64,000 nucleotides of DNA, from positions 17,918,001 through 17,982,000 of the forward strand of contig CM075103.1 of assembly GCA_037576195.1 (NCBI GenBank). The letters run 5' to 3'. The stretch comes from Phytoseiulus persimilis (taxonomy: Eukaryota; Arthropoda; Arachnida; Mesostigmata; Phytoseiidae). Under the pieces are notes generated by a model, which did not search any database, was not told the DNA's origin, and worked only from the letters and a program-made list of their open reading frames with translations. The position numbers and the translations under genes were made by a program. The stretch's first letter is position 1. Every line of letters starts with the position of its first letter. Shown here one piece after another: positions 34,301 through 49,300 of this stretch.

Positions 34301-37300
34301 TTCCGTTCTTCCGTTGTTTCAAGCAGGAAATCATGGCAGATTCGAAGACGGAACCTCACGTCGGGCCCGAATCCACGACTGGGGCTCATGGACGCCATGG
34401 TTGCGGCGGAGCCGTCCTTCGCTTTGCGTCATGAAGTGCTTGCTAGCTGCATCTGAGCCTCACGGCGAATCGACCGTAGGTACTTTTCAGGCGGCAAGAA
34501 TGCGGAGGGGCTGCCGATTCTGAATAATTTTACATTCACTGCCGATTTGAGCTGTGACTCTGACAGAAAGACGATGCCGGCTCCCAAGCCTGAGGACTGC
34601 AGGGCGGCGGGATCACAAGGAGATAGTTCAGTCGAATGCCAGTCGCCAATCCGCGACTACAACCGATTTCATGATATTGAGGGAGCCACATAGGTTGCAG
34701 TAGATTGTTTTCCACCCTTGTCAATCTCGAGCCCAAGATCTTAACGAGGTCTTGCAGAAGCCTGACTCCGAACCCCTGAATCGAACGCTGATATAGTTAT
34801 TGGCTCAAGTTTGCTATACCAGTGTTGCGTCCGAGAGCTCCAGATACCCGAGGGAAAAAGCTCTCAAGAGTCTGCCTCCTCCACACGTCACTGTTCTCGA
34901 TTTCGGATCCTCCTCTTGTCACCGTCTGTGCGCAACTTGATTGAAAACTTGATCCGCGGTTATTCATGAGTTTCTGGGCATATGGCTGGTCCCACATACC
35001 CGAACCCGAAGATTCTCGCATTGACGCTTCGAAGCTATCGAGGAGAATAGCGAGTTACGATTTTCCGAGCAACCAGAGCCGAAACTCGGAGCCTTCATGA
35101 AGAACAGGGATCTCAGAGGAGTAGGGAAGCTCCCATGGTTCCCAGCGCAGATACTCAATAGGTCATCCCGTTTTCTCCTGGTCTGGCTCTCATGCTCTGA
35201 GTGGTTGCATGAGAAGAGAGTTTGCTTTCTCAAATTCCTGCCCCTCTTGACGTTAGAGAGGTGTTAGATGGCGAATCGCCAAATTTGGATATGCTCGCCG
35301 CTTCCTCTGCTCTTCCCTTCCTGGCTCGGCAGAGGTTTTTGTTTTCAATTAAAGCTTCTCCACAGCGCCACGCTTCCGTTAGATCTCGATCGATTATTCG
35401 ACAAACTCGCCAAGATTGAAGGAGAATCGATCGTATTTTTGTCGAGCGAGTGCTCAAAGCCGAGGCGCTTCGTTTTCGCTGCGTCCAGTCGATGCCTCGC
35501 TGCGACGGACGCTCACGGCAACTGAGTAGCGGACCGACCGATTGACCGACCGACCGATCGGAGGGACGAATGGGCGACGTATTTACGTCAAAGTTCACGG
35601 GCTACCTGGCGAAGACGCGACGTAACCCGTTTCTCGACGCGCTGCTGGCGATAATTGGTTTCTCAAGGGCTCCGGATGATCCCAAAGAACCAAATTGAAT
35701 TTCTCGATTACCTTCAAAACTCGATCGAAATTCGTCGCCCTGTTGTTGTTGTTCGTCGTCGTCGTCGTCTGTGGCCTCATCATCACGGAACTTTCGGATG
35801 GTGACGGGTTGTCTCTAGGAAGGGGAGGACAAGCTGAGAATAGCGAGCAGAAGGACCAGCGGAAACATATTCGGGCCCTGGAAAGTTTGCTCGTCGTGAT
35901 GTCTCGTTTTCTGCCGCGCAACCCTCTGTCCTGGATGGTTCACCTCGAAAACTCGGTGTTGAGGACCGCGCGGAGGATCGTTGACGGGCAGAGTGATAAA
36001 TACTGATAATCGTCGCTGCGAATAAACAACTCACTGGAAAATAAACACGGACACTACCATATAGTCACAGGACAGAAACACGCACTCCAATTACACCATA
36101 AATTACGAGAGAGAAACGAAACTTCGAACGAATGTGCCATTGTCCGCCGAAAATTACGTCTGTTTGAAGATCGTATCTCGTTCGAGCGTTCCACATACGG
36201 GAAGCCTGACTCGCGCTGCTGAAGTCGCGAAACTTTCCGAGAGAAGCGCCTCCCGGGAGAAAGTAGATTGATATCGTCGCCTAGAACTTGGAGATTCTCT
36301 CGAAACGGCTCTGCCCGTTAATTCTCGGGCCACGACCCGACGACTTTTCCCTAACTTCGTTCACGCGAACCGCTGAACTTTCTCTCTAAGGCGAACGGGT
36401 TGGAGTGAAATCGGGGAAAATAATCTTGACCGGCGCACTGCGAGGTGTTGGGTTCGTGTCCGACGTAACAAGAACGCGTTCTGCTGCTGAGAATTTTGAA
36501 TTTCTGTCGCCGTGGGGGTCCCGTGTGATCCCTCAACGTCAACGTAGATTAAGCACAAAACGACTCTTGCTTGAGCAGGGGCAGATTTTGAAGCGAGCGC
36601 AGTTTGGTGCCTGCCATTTTGATTAGCATTTTGAACAATCTGCTGCCGGCAGAGTCTCTCATTTCTCCCGTTTTCCTCGTTGCTATGCATCGACAGGACC
36701 GAGAGAATGCGGCCGCCGCGATTCTGCAGACGCTCGCCCGCTGTCAAAAACGAGACGAATCCAAAAGGGATCCCATCGTTCCAATGACCGATGGCTCCAA
36801 TGTCGGATGGACATCCCGCGTACGCCATGAGAAATTCGGCTTGATCCCTTCTCCGACTCCTCCCGAGAAGGCTCTCAGTCAGAGAGTCGCTCTCAATCGC
36901 GCTTTCGACAGGGGAGTAACGGAATAATACGGGAAAAGGAGTCGTGCGTTGAAGGACGAATTTCGCGACCATCACATTCCGGGAGTAGTGCATCTCATCA
37001 TAGGAACATTTAGTCGATGGCGTTTCTCCTCGTTTTCTTCCCCAGAGAAGATCTCTCGAGAGGCCATCGATCGAGGCGTCTTGACTAGGGGCGAGACAGA
37101 GTTGTCCCGCTGGAATGGCGGGAAGGGTACCGCTGAAACGGCGGGAGTTCTCCTCGGAGGCGTCGTAAAAGCTCATCGTTACTCCCTGACGCGAAATGTG
37201 AGCAGCATGGAGAGGCCAGGCCTTCTCCCGGATGATTTTTCCCAAAGCTGTGCGACGGGAGAAACACGAGGGCTCCTTTCTGAGCCGGCCGATTGGCGTA

Positions 37301-40300
37301 ATGGATCGTACGACTCAGTGATGCAGCGGACACGGAAAGGCCGGGCACGCTTTATGGGCGGATAGCGAACATTATCGCCAGCTGAAGCGGTGGATGCGCG
37401 AAAGGAGAACCGGAGTGGAGTCATCCACACAGTGTGACAACAAGCCCGTTGTTAGCCAAGCCACCCTAGCAGAACGTCAGCGAACCCGGCACCGTGTCGA
37501 CGGCAGCGACCAGACGAGCCCTCGGTGAGAACTCAGGCCCGTCCGGAACCTCAGCTGGACTCATCTGGACGGATTTCGGTTTTCTGCCAGCTCATAGAGT
37601 CCATTACCGAAGCGAAGGATCATCCCATGAATCCTTCAAAAACATGTGGGGGCTGTATGCGCTCCTCAAAAAATGACGTAAAGACGACAATATCCGCCGC
37701 TTAACTCTCTCGCGTTCGGCCGGTCGGTCATCTCAAGACTTTCCACTAATCCGCTCCTTCGGTTACTTCGGATCTTCTCCCCGCCCGGCTCAGAGTCGGC
37801 GACCTCATCCCAGCCGAGAGATGGAAGATCTTCTGCTGACGGTCAATAATGTTCTTCCTGGCCGCGAGAAGCCTCTGCACAAACAGATGCTCATAAACAA
37901 AGCTCCGTAACAAAGAAAAGGCCTGCGAGTGTTCAGTGCGCAGGATACCTACCGAGCGATCCTCCGCTCAGGGTAGGCGGGTGAACGCCGAAGAAATGAG
38001 GAGAGGAGACATGCCGCGCGGGACGGGAATTAAAAGCCGAACGAAGACGATGGGGAGATAGATGATCTCACTGGGAAGCCGGAGCATACGACTCGAATCG
38101 ACTTCGCGGATTCGTCGACTTTCTTTTCGTGAACTGCTTGACTGACTGACTGCTCGTTGGTGGCGCTTCCTCCCTTCCTCGCAGATTGTGGCTCGCCTGG
38201 TCCGCTGGCTGGCAGGCGGATGACAAATCGATATCTTCACAGCGCCAGAAGCGTCGTACCAGCTCAAAGTCATCCACAATCACTTGAAACAACGTTTTTT
38301 TTTCTTTCCGTTTGCTTCTCCTTCTGCTTTATTCTCTTCTTCTGTGTTCGACTGCCGCCCGTCGAGGGTGTAACATTCGCACGTACAGCAACGCCTGAAA
38401 TCGACTGCAAGTCACAGTCGCGCCGAGCGCTTAGCTCGCAAAGCACGCGCTGCCCGCCTCTCGTGGCAGATCGTTTGATAATTCTCCGACCGGGTGAAAT
38501 ATGGTCGCTGTGGTCCACGAAGTGAGTTCGGGCTCCCACGAGAGACTCCGAGCCCCGGAGCTGATCAACTCGTTCGTTGGAGTCGTCGAATTCGGACAAA
38601 GCTTCCTGAGCGCGAAGCAAGCGACAGCCCCCGTCACCTAACCGAGAGCCGGGAATCGGAATGGGCTCCCGCGTAATGAATGACGGGACCCGGAACCACG
38701 GCGCGGGCGCTTCGTTCTCCACACTGGAGAGAAGGAAACGACATCTGATTTGATGTATGATCGTTGCTGGATGCCCTAATGGATAGATATACAGGCAGAT
38801 TGTAAGAACCGGAGAAAAACGTCGATAGGTGACGGAGCGACGAATTACGGTCCGAGAGATCGGGCCGATACTCGATGCAGGCATCAAACCCGGGTTCGAC
38901 GTCAAGCCAACCGGAAGGTTCCACGGCCAGGAAACCGACGCCGTCGGTTCGGACTCCACATCGGTCTCATTCAGGGAGCTTAGTTCTTCCGTTGCCGAAG
39001 TTCTCCCTCATTCAGGTTTCCAGATAGGATCTCGGTGGAACGGTTTTTTGGCGCGCGTTCGTATTTGACAACATCAACAATGGCGCCGGACAAATGGAAA
39101 TGGAACATGAGAGCGGCAGAAGTCGCATTCGGAAAATTCTCCAGTCATACTCATGAGGTGGTGAGGTGTACGTTTCGATCAGCACCCTTAGCGTTCGAAT
39201 GAGAATCGAAACGAACTGAATGCTGTGGGGCCTCGTCGCAGTGAAACCCTCTTCGGCGGGTCCCTCGATACAACGCGACAGCTTTGTCTTACCGTTCTGC
39301 TGGACGGTCTTCCCTGAGGACAATATTGCGAGACACTCGTCTTTGCGAAGTTTCGTCCGCAGAAATTCATCAACCCATCGTGTTTTTCGCAACGACTTTC
39401 CACCGCAGAGGCAGTTAGCAACTGAACCACGGGCGAATATTGCTGAAGAGAAACTCTTATAGGAACCGAGGGAAGGGTGTCAATGAGGGTATGCCGCTCC
39501 AGGATGGGAGACGGCGACACGGAATGGGATATTCAGAGTTATTTCGGTTTTTCAGGAAGTCTAGCGCCCCACAACAAACCAAGAATGGCAATTAGGGTGT
39601 CTAGACAAGGAATTATCCAGTTTTTATCGTTCATTCAATTGCCAACTTTCTTTGAAACGCAAATCAGCAGCTGTCGAGAGGACGATAGATTAGAGCAATG
39701 CTCCAAACCAGCGCCATGATCCGGTGTGGATATCGTTCGCATTGTTTCTGACGTTTGAGTTGGTAGATAAGTTTTGACGTAATCAAAACCCCTGTTTCTC
39801 GGCGCTGACGTTGACGTCGTCTCAAAATTGAGCCGCGACGAGCTGAGCTGGCCGGGCGTCGCGTCCGAGAATGTCATTTCGTTGGAGGCTCGAACGAATG
39901 ACCTCCCAGGTCGCATGGTGTCGTATCCGCTGATTTCTTGTGACTATCTCGTCGAAAGAGAAGCATTTTTCGCCGCCAGAAATACGTGTCTTCTTCATGT
40001 CCGGGGTGGTCCACAAACTTACGCACGGACAGAGGAGCAGACGGACAAATGGACGGCTCGGTTTTTCTATGCACAGCTATTTTCGAGCTTTAGACCAGCT
40101 ACGTTAAATAAACATCGCAACCCAGAACGAAATGCGAGGAATGTGTCGCCGAGTCATCTATTTTTGGTGGATCCGTACGTGCGGCGGACTTTCCTTTCCT
40201 GTGCCTTGGTTCTTCTCGGGTTTCCGTCTCCGTTGTGCTGGCGGGCGTTCGATGATGCTCCAGAAGTTAACCACTGAGCACGGGAGAAGTTTTCCGGCTC

Positions 40301-43300
40301 ATCCGTGCTAAGCTTACGTCGAGTCCCGAATTCGAAGTCTCGACAGGCCCGGAACGAAACGTAAACTGCAACCTGTACCCAGTTCCCGGGAGCCCGTTCG
40401 TAGACATTCGGAGCCAGAGTCTCCGCTCCTGCTTTCTGATCGCAACCTCGACGTGCAGGTGAGAAATTACTCAGAATCGACTCGACCAACATGGTTCTTG
40501 CCATAGCCGTAGACCGTCTGAGAAGGGATCCGATTCCCATTTGCTATTCTCTGGGAACCGCGAGTCGTGGTGGAGACCTTCGAAACCCCTCCTAGCGCTC
40601 ATGGAATATGAAAGTTGCCGGCAACTTCATCATTTTGAGACTCTGTCCCATCACGGTGTAGAACTGAGTCTGTGGAGCAAAACGCTCGTCCAGCGAGCAG
40701 AGGACCGGAAAACACGACGTTGGACAGGGGGGAAATTGGAAGAAAGTTTTCGCTCGATCAATGTTGAACTCGGAAGCGAACGTCTGATCCAGCTGAACGA
40801 CGTGCAGTAGTTGTTGGCTTTGACGGATTCGAAATGATAGGGTTGCGCGCACCAGACGCATCGGTCGAATGACAGGAAACATCTTCCGGAGTGACTGCCA
40901 TAAAAGAAGAGGACGGAACAGCAGGGGCAGTTCCTGAACAAGGCTGATTCGCTACGATTGAGGCAGGATTCAATCAAGCTGAGTTCGTTGGTCTGCGACC
41001 GTTAGGTGAGAATTTCACGGGGCAAGAGAGAGAGGCAACGCAGGGGCAACGTGTGCGCTGTTTGTGACGAAACACATTAGTTCCACAATGCTCGAAAAAG
41101 TCATTTGTGTTTGCTGAGGCTGCGACCGATGGCAACAAGTTTGCCTCCAGTATGAAGGCAGGAGAGATTCAAACGAATGGAAGAACAAACGAACGAACAG
41201 AAAAACGAACAAACAAAGATCTCAATTCAATCTAGGGCCCCATCGCAGTTCATGCGTAGAGACGTACTGAACACCTTCACGATATCCTAAAACGGCGTCA
41301 GCGACGACGGCTACCAAAGACTGGCGCTACGCTCCGAGCCGAATCGCGCCTGAGCCGTTTTTTCACGGACCAAAACGTGTGCATGAATACAGAGCCCGTC
41401 GTACCCCTCACCAGAATTCGCGTACGCTTTTCGCGCGCCAAGGAGGGCTCCTCGTTGAAACTTCGCGTGCGATTCGAGCTCATGGATTTGTGTACTCGTA
41501 TCCGAAGCGAGTGAAAACGTCACTTTCCTCGGGATACACTCTCGCGTGTTGCGTTGTAGAATTTCAACAGAATTCGGGACATTTTCCTGGGTGCCTGATG
41601 TTGAAAGTTTCCCAAAAACTTGTAAGCTCCTGCTCCCCTGGAACTTCCGAGTATTCTTTCTTTCGATGCAGGCGCATCCTCGCGGGTTGAACTAAATCTC
41701 ACGATGGAAAAAAATCGTTGTTCCTCGAACATGCTGACGTGTGATACGGAGGCAATCGGTTCCTGAATTCGGGTCCAAAGCGGATATTTCGCCGAGGAGA
41801 TGGCTGACTGCTCCCCGTGGTCTGCAGTGCGAGCGTTGATCGACTCCATAGTGGAGCTGACTCGAGCGCACGGTCAGAGCGGTGGGTTCGATCGCTCTGG
41901 CGGCTGCTTCGCTCCGAGAATTGCGCCAGAGCGCGTCCGATTCTCAGGTTTCCCGGCTGACATTTTTTAAACATGCGCAGTACTGTTCGCGCAAAAACCT
42001 CGCACTAGCTGTTTCGCTGTTTTCTCGAGTCCATCCATCTCTCTCGCACTCGTTCCATCAGACTTTTCAGTGCTCAGTGAAATAAATGGGAATGCCTTTT
42101 GGAGGTATAATAGTTTTTTGTGTGTTGTTAACTACTTGCTAATGATACAACAGGCTTATAAATGGGTTTTTTCACGCATACACCTTCGACCGGTGACGGC
42201 GACACCGCTTCTGAAGGAGAGGCGGAAGAAAAAAGGAGCATGTTATTAAAAAAAAATTCAAACCACCCTGAGGTGCTGAGGTGATGTATGGCGACTCTAA
42301 TATGTATCATGAACATAATAGACCGACTTTCGTGAGACACTGCACCGATCGGAACAGAGAACATTGTACCTACTTAGAGCGGACTTCCCTCATGGCTGGA
42401 TAATGGAACAGAGCGAAACACGGTGTTCGAGCGACCGAAAGAACGGACGCTGACGGGACGCGAAACGAACGGCTCGCAATGACAGCGGAAAAAATTTCAT
42501 CGTTACTCGTATGTGGAAGTCGGACGAGAGCCGGTTGCGCCGAAGATAACAATTAGCAATAACACAAGGATGATCGATCCCTGCGAAGAGAAACGGACAA
42601 GTAAAAACGGGAGGAAAGAAATTAGCGTCGACACCGAGCCGCTGCCCGCACCACACCGACAGGAAATGAACGTGATTTTTTACGTTTTCGACAGATGTTG
42701 CGAACTTTTGAAAGTAATGAATGTCTTCACCGCTCTGTCGGGATCGATGTGACACCGGACAGATGGACGGTGATTGGATCGAACATTGATGAAGTGCCAC
42801 ACGACTGGCCGCGGAAATTTTGACCCTCTTCTCGTTCGACTTGCAGGATTTCCGCGAACTGAAAATCGCTTTCTCGCAAGCCTTCTCTCCGACTCTATCG
42901 GTAGACGGAGAGCGTGAGACCACGATTTACCACGGAGAAGAGGACCAACGGAAAACGTTGAGGCGGGAGGACGAACAGTACCAGACATATAAATATTGAG
43001 ACGTTGATCGTGGCTTTTCCTCCGCTACAACTTGAGAATTGTCAAGTTGCAGGAAAAACTGAAAGGCTAGAAAATCTAAGCGGGAGCCGAACTTCCGGGG
43101 AATATGGAAATCTGGAGACGACGCTCCCGCGGAAATTTTTTCCGACGTGCCGTTGACGCAGTATGGGCTTAATCTTCTGCTCATTAGAGAGATGAAAAAT
43201 TCAGGTTCTCGGGTTCGTTATTCGAGAAAATATTCGATCGTGGAATATCAAAGAGTTCCGCTCGCCAATCAGGACATTGGAAATTCTTGATAAAGGGAAA

Positions 43301-46300
43301 TTTCCGATTGTCGATGTTTTGCAGCCAGAAGCTGCCGTCTCGGAGCCCGAGATCAGAATTTATTTCAATGATCGATTGACCCATTCGGTGCTTTCATGGA
43401 GAGTTATGGAGGACAGGGAAATCGACTGGAATCGGGGGAGTCAGGGGTCGGGACGCTTGATCCGAACGTGCCAGAAGTTATCCTCTATCCGTTCGCGAAA
43501 CTGAATGTTCCTCAGTACAATCCGAATCGGCAGCGACTTTGTCCCCAGAACCAACATTTCCATCGCAGCGATACCTGTGACATACTTCGTTCCTTCCCGA
43601 GATAATGAGCATGCAAAGATCCCGGAGAGATTAGCGTGATAACTTCCATGAAATTGATTGACATCGTTACAAAGCAAAAAGGGACATGGAGAGTTCCAGT
43701 TTATTCTCCAAACATCGTAAATATGCTGTAACTGATTGCAAGCACACGAGGAGCTACCCATTGATGCTGCGCCAAGTACATCGATACGCGGTAATGCCCA
43801 ACAACTCGTACACGTATCCAGTTGCAATGATTAGCTTTTGATGCTCATCCCGGATGGGGATCCAGATGATCGGATTCCCCGCTGATCGATCCGCAATCTG
43901 ACGAGCTCGAGTACCCACCTGCAGGTCGGAGACTAAGCGAAGGCGAACGTAGGTCCGGCTTCGCTGTGTCACAGTCCCGAACGGAACGGATCGTCCCGAC
44001 AATACTGACCGTGAATGATCAATAAAGAATTGTTTTTGAGATTCTCTCCGGCTCTCCGCTCCAACTCTGTGGACCTACGTAATTCCCATCATGAGCCGTC
44101 TTCGGCATACATCGACCGTCAGAATCCGAATGTTTTCTCGCTTCGTATCCTCTCGGTCTTTTCCATATCGCGGATAAGTAGTCGACAGGTATGATCATTC
44201 TCGGCGAATCTTGCTGTTTTCGGAGAATTCCACATTTTCCATCGATCAATTCTCATGGTTTGTCTGCCGATATCGCGGGTAAATTCTCCGAAGGCCAGAT
44301 AAGAGTTTTTGACATATTTCGCCCCTCGCCCATTGGAAAATCCGTGTGCCGATGCGATCGAAGCGAATCACAAGAAAAAAGACTTCATCATCAGCGGCAC
44401 CGGAATCGGAGCAACGCTCTCGGCTAACCATTGACTGAATCGGATGAATACGTCGGGAGAGAAGAAAATTGCATAATCGGTATCTAGGTGATAAGTTCAG
44501 ATGACAGCTCAACGACGACAAAAACTCCAGAATCGGTCCTTTTGAAGCGCGATAATCGAGCGCGAAACTGGAAACATTCATCAGGGCCGAGCCTTCGGAT
44601 ATTTTTTCTCTGATGAGCTGAAGTTCGGGTTCCAATGTTTCGAGCTGAGCTATCCGTTGCTTGGTCTCGAACGCAACTGAATCGACATCAACCACATGAT
44701 AACCTTCAGATGCACAGAAAGAATCTGCTGTCAACAATTGTTGGAAACAAGTCAAGGAATTCAATTCGGATCAGAATTTCATAGTGGTCGAAATCCATGG
44801 GAGCTCCCAGGAACCTCGGATTTCTCAGAGAGCTCGCGAGGAAATCCGGGAGTTCTATCCGGCGGAATTACCAAGCAACTGAAGCGATCTGCCTCTGCGA
44901 ACGGAAGTGCCTCTCGATCTCCGAGGCCACTTGCGCGGAACTTCGACTTCTGACCATCCACCGGGGACTTCTGTAGAAGTTTCTACAACGGGGGAGTGAA
45001 TCGGCCGGAGGCCGGCTTCAAGCACAACACCTCGAGGTTCTCCATCCACACAGCTCCCGGCCTCTCCGCTTACTACTCGAAAGCATTGAGGGACTGACAT
45101 GAGTTCGAGAACAGTGGTTATCATGCTCTACCGTCCTCTTTCGGAGTGATTCCAGGAGGGAACGATTCCACTGCGACCCGCGACTCCATTCAGTCGAGGT
45201 TTCGAGCGAGCATCGGCCCACCACAAATTTCTGAAAAATCTAATCAGACGATGTGACAACATCCGAATCGACAGGGAGCGGTCGACTGAACTCACTCGCC
45301 CGCTGGTCCGAATGAGTGGAGGTAGCAATCCACGGACGAGTCAGAGCTCCATGAATTTGCCCCATCCGTGGATTCAACCTCAAGGGATGTTTTGATTGGG
45401 GAACCAGGATCATACCCTCCTGGAATATCGCACTGCACTTCGTGGAGAAACTTCTTCCTCGGAGAAAAATGAAAAATAAGTCCAGTGGCAATTTTGAGTA
45501 AAATGACCAAACGGCAGCAATGATCGTCCGCAGCGGCAGATAAAGACATCGAGAAGTGGCTGAAGAAATTTCTCCGGCTCTGCCGCGAATGATTCCGTTT
45601 ACGAAAACTCGAGTCGATGATAAGTCCGATTTTTCATCGAACGCATCTTCCTCTTTTCATTCTATTGAGGTTAGATATTTTTCGCTTGGGATGATCAAGC
45701 TAAATGCGGCTCGAGAAGATCGCTGTGAGCTTCTCACAGAAACCCACGAACGGTCTTGGCCACGTTTCCAGGATCATCCTCTGATTATATGGAATTGGCC
45801 GAAGTCTTCTAAGCAGCGGGTATTTCCTGGGGAACAGAATGAGAGTCTACTCCTCAGATCTCCCCCGAAAGCTCCAGTTCGAGTTGCAACTCTTCGCTGG
45901 CCAGAATACAGAATTAGACAGCGAAGCTGAAAGATCTGAGGCAGAATCGTCCTGGCTGTGATTACGGCCACCGTCTTGGAATAAGACATTCACCCTCAAC
46001 CATTTCGCGAACAACACCGTTTCTCCTCTGCACCGGTTTCTTGTTGGCGGCATATTTCCATTTGCGCCATCGTGTCGTTTGAACCAATTCAACCACTTTC
46101 TGCGCTCACGCCGGTTTCGCTCTGCCCTTCGTACTTTCGTGGCACATGCCGTCAGAAATAATGAGCTCCAAGAGCCGAAGTCGCGTCCGAAAGCACCACA
46201 AAAGGGAGGCCGCCTTCTGTGTTCGCTTAATGAAAAGTCTCCCTGTGTTCTTTCCCACCTGGAGTCTCTATTTCCTTTCTGCCGATTCAATAATCGATCT

Positions 46301-49300
46301 ACCCGCAGATTTGTTTTGGTGTTGGGAGACGAATCCCACGCAGAATCCTTGTTTGACTTTTCCAAACCGTCGCGTTCCCTCTTCGATGGGAATGACTGAA
46401 ACGAATTCCTGCATTCAGTTCTCCACACATTCCAAACTGACAACGATGCGGTATCAGAATTAGTGTTACAATCCCTATCGAGCATCATTTTTCATTTGTG
46501 TCAGAGAACTTTCCGAAGGCTCTCTTCATTTTGGTTAATTTTCTACGTTCTTCTTTTTTTTAAGAGTCACTTCCTCCTCAAAATGTTCCCAATCCTCGAC
46601 GTCGACTGCTCTCTACCGGTCGCAGAGTTCCGGATCCCTGGAACCCTGGTCATTCAAGAATGAAGTCTGAGGAGGAACGAGCGTAAGATCATAATTGAGG
46701 AAGTCGCGCGAGCCGGATTTCAAGAGCCACAGTGTCAAGGCATCGAGTTTCCACTCAGCAGTATCACATATGTGGTGGAGACGCAATGAATACTCGAATC
46801 GAGTAGTCATGATGCTCACGACCGGAGCCGATGAGGTGAGCTGGGATTGGAGACATCAATCAAGTCTCATCAAGCACTTTCCAACCTTGGATGACTGAAA
46901 TCATCGATCCCCGGGAAGAATTTCAAGAAAATTTCGGACCCTTGGATTGAGTTGATCATCTTTGGGGGCTCTTGGAGCGGGCCCGTCGGAAGAAAGTGGT
47001 AACGGAGCCGAATCTCACAGCAGTGAAGTCCTGAAATCCGAACTGAAATCGAAAAGGTCATCCAGGAGGCTGAATCGATCGGTGGACCAGCCTGCATAAT
47101 TTGCCTCATTTCACTCCCTTCTGTGACCCTCGACAAATTGTTCGAAATCATCCGCAGTCAGAAACATCACTTGAAAGGCGTTGTGGAGTTTCTGTGTGGG
47201 ACGATTCACAGTGCGGTGCTGAGTCGTTAAAGTCATCTATCATGCTGCAAGCGCGTGAAATACTTGGCGTGCACGTTTGCCGAGTCGAACAATCTGCACA
47301 GTAAGTTTTAAATCGTCTGAGCTCTTTCTGCCGAGCGGGCTGGGAGAAATTAGCGAACTTTGATTCACAATTTGCATAGCGTCGGTTGTTGGTTCGGAAA
47401 CGAACCGCGAGGAAATTTCCCTCGAGCGGCATGCCGAGTGTTGACAAGTGGATTTCCTCGGGCACCTTGCTCCGCTCTCCCGATTTTTCTCTTGGTTATA
47501 TAATTGGCTGAACCATTAGTAAGTCGAGCCGACAGTCGGTCAAACAGCGTTCGCGCAGTCGCCGAGCTCTCTTCTCATTGTGAACCAGTGCACCAAGCCG
47601 AAAAACAGTCGAGCTCCCTTTCTGATGCAAATCTCATTATTAATGTTACGATGTGAAAATTGCCGCCACTAAGAGATTCAAATGAGTTCGTCGTTCGGGC
47701 TGACATTCCCGTGGACGCAGGCCCTTCTTTGCCTCCTCGCCCGGCACCGTTCGAGTCGAAGCGCACTGTCAGGCCTTTCCGCAAAGTTTCGGCGTCGTTC
47801 CAAAACGCCAAAACATAAAACACGGCTCAGTGTAGAGCTAATTTTGAACGGAGCGAGAAATGTCACTTTCGTGGCGCTCAGCCCACCGACCAACTGATAT
47901 GTGGGCCACGGCGGAGCGCTGAGCACGTACGCAGCGCGTAGCCTCAAGGAGGAGGAGAAGCTTCCTTCACAGTTTATCACGAGGTCGGAATACACCCTTA
48001 ATCCGAACTGCTTTCCTTCGGGAAGAGATCCACTGAATCCTTGGAAGAAGAGAGAGCGCGTCGGGATCGAGCCGAACGGATCAGCTGGGTGGATTCTTTC
48101 AGAGGATCACCGGCCTGGACGTGGCTAGGGAGCTCGTTGGGCGAAGAGGAGAGCGAGCTCTTGGTGCGGTGTACCTGTCATGAGGCAGAGGCTTCCGAAA
48201 AACCATTGATTTGATATAACTCAAAAAAGCCTCAAGCCAACGGACATCGGGACAATGCACTCCACCAGGTACTGAGGGTGTGCCCCTTCTCTGTATCTCG
48301 AAGTTTTCATCTCGGTCTCTCTTTTCACCAGGCCGTCCGGGAGCTCTGGGAATGGTCGGACTTGAAATGAGCACACACTCTTTCTTCCGATGTTTTGTTG
48401 TGCCGAATGTATTGTATATGCCCTCGGCCGCGACACGAAGCTCCCGATCGATCCAGCGACCGACCGCGCGTCCCAACGACTATAGCCCGCTAGCGCCGGG
48501 CATGGAAGCTAGAGAACGAGACCGCTGAAGCAGTCGGTCGAACAGCCGTCTATCTGCCATCTCGAACTGATTGGAAGATAAACACATCCTTAGCCTCTTC
48601 GACATTTTCTGTGGATACTGCTCCATGTGCCGCGGAGCAACCTTGCTGAAGAGGGGTGCTGTATCGGATTTCAGACTGTAGCGACTTGTGTGCCTCGCTT
48701 CGGCCCTCCTTTATGCAGCTCTCTCCTCGATTTCTTTACTCACATTCTTTGGTCTCCGATGGGGTGGGTGTTTTCGATTGGATAACCCAACCCGAATTCG
48801 TTTCCCCGGGCCTTTCTCAACAAATGGAATGATACGAAACCCGAGGGAATGGATCCAGCGATGCATCTTCCCGATTCACCTCTGAAGTCCCTCCTTGAGG
48901 AGAACCTCTCGAGATGGGGATGAGACGGAGGTCATTCTCGTAGCTCAACTTTGAGCTGTTCAGATCTTCCCCAGAAGTCCTGTATTCAGGATTGAGCAAT
49001 CGTACTCGCCTCTTCGTCAACAGGAAGTCCAGGAAGCGGCACAAAGGGAGGAGGTGCAGGAATCGCTTCGCGGCGGCCTGCAGGATCAGACACCGCACGA
49101 TGCTCATCATCAAAACATATTCACATGCCAACCGCGTGTGCTCCAGGGTCTGAACTTTCTGCAGATACCGAGCTTTCCGATTCTCCAACACGACGGGCAT
49201 TTGAAATTTCATTCCGCTGCAACGTTAGCGGTGAGTGCCTTGTGTTCTAACTGCGGCCCAAGAGTTGATGCACTTTTCCGAAAGTATCCTGTCTTCGCAA

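Noticed and set aside
35695-36006. Membrane protein with a Leu/Val run
   Set aside because: The hydrophobic run comes from the TGT/CGT microsatellite and the frame starts at TTG, not ATG.
47490-47520. Resemblance to miR-9 (ctcttggttatataattggc)
   Set aside because: Too many differences from the mature sequence and no matching star arm seen nearby.
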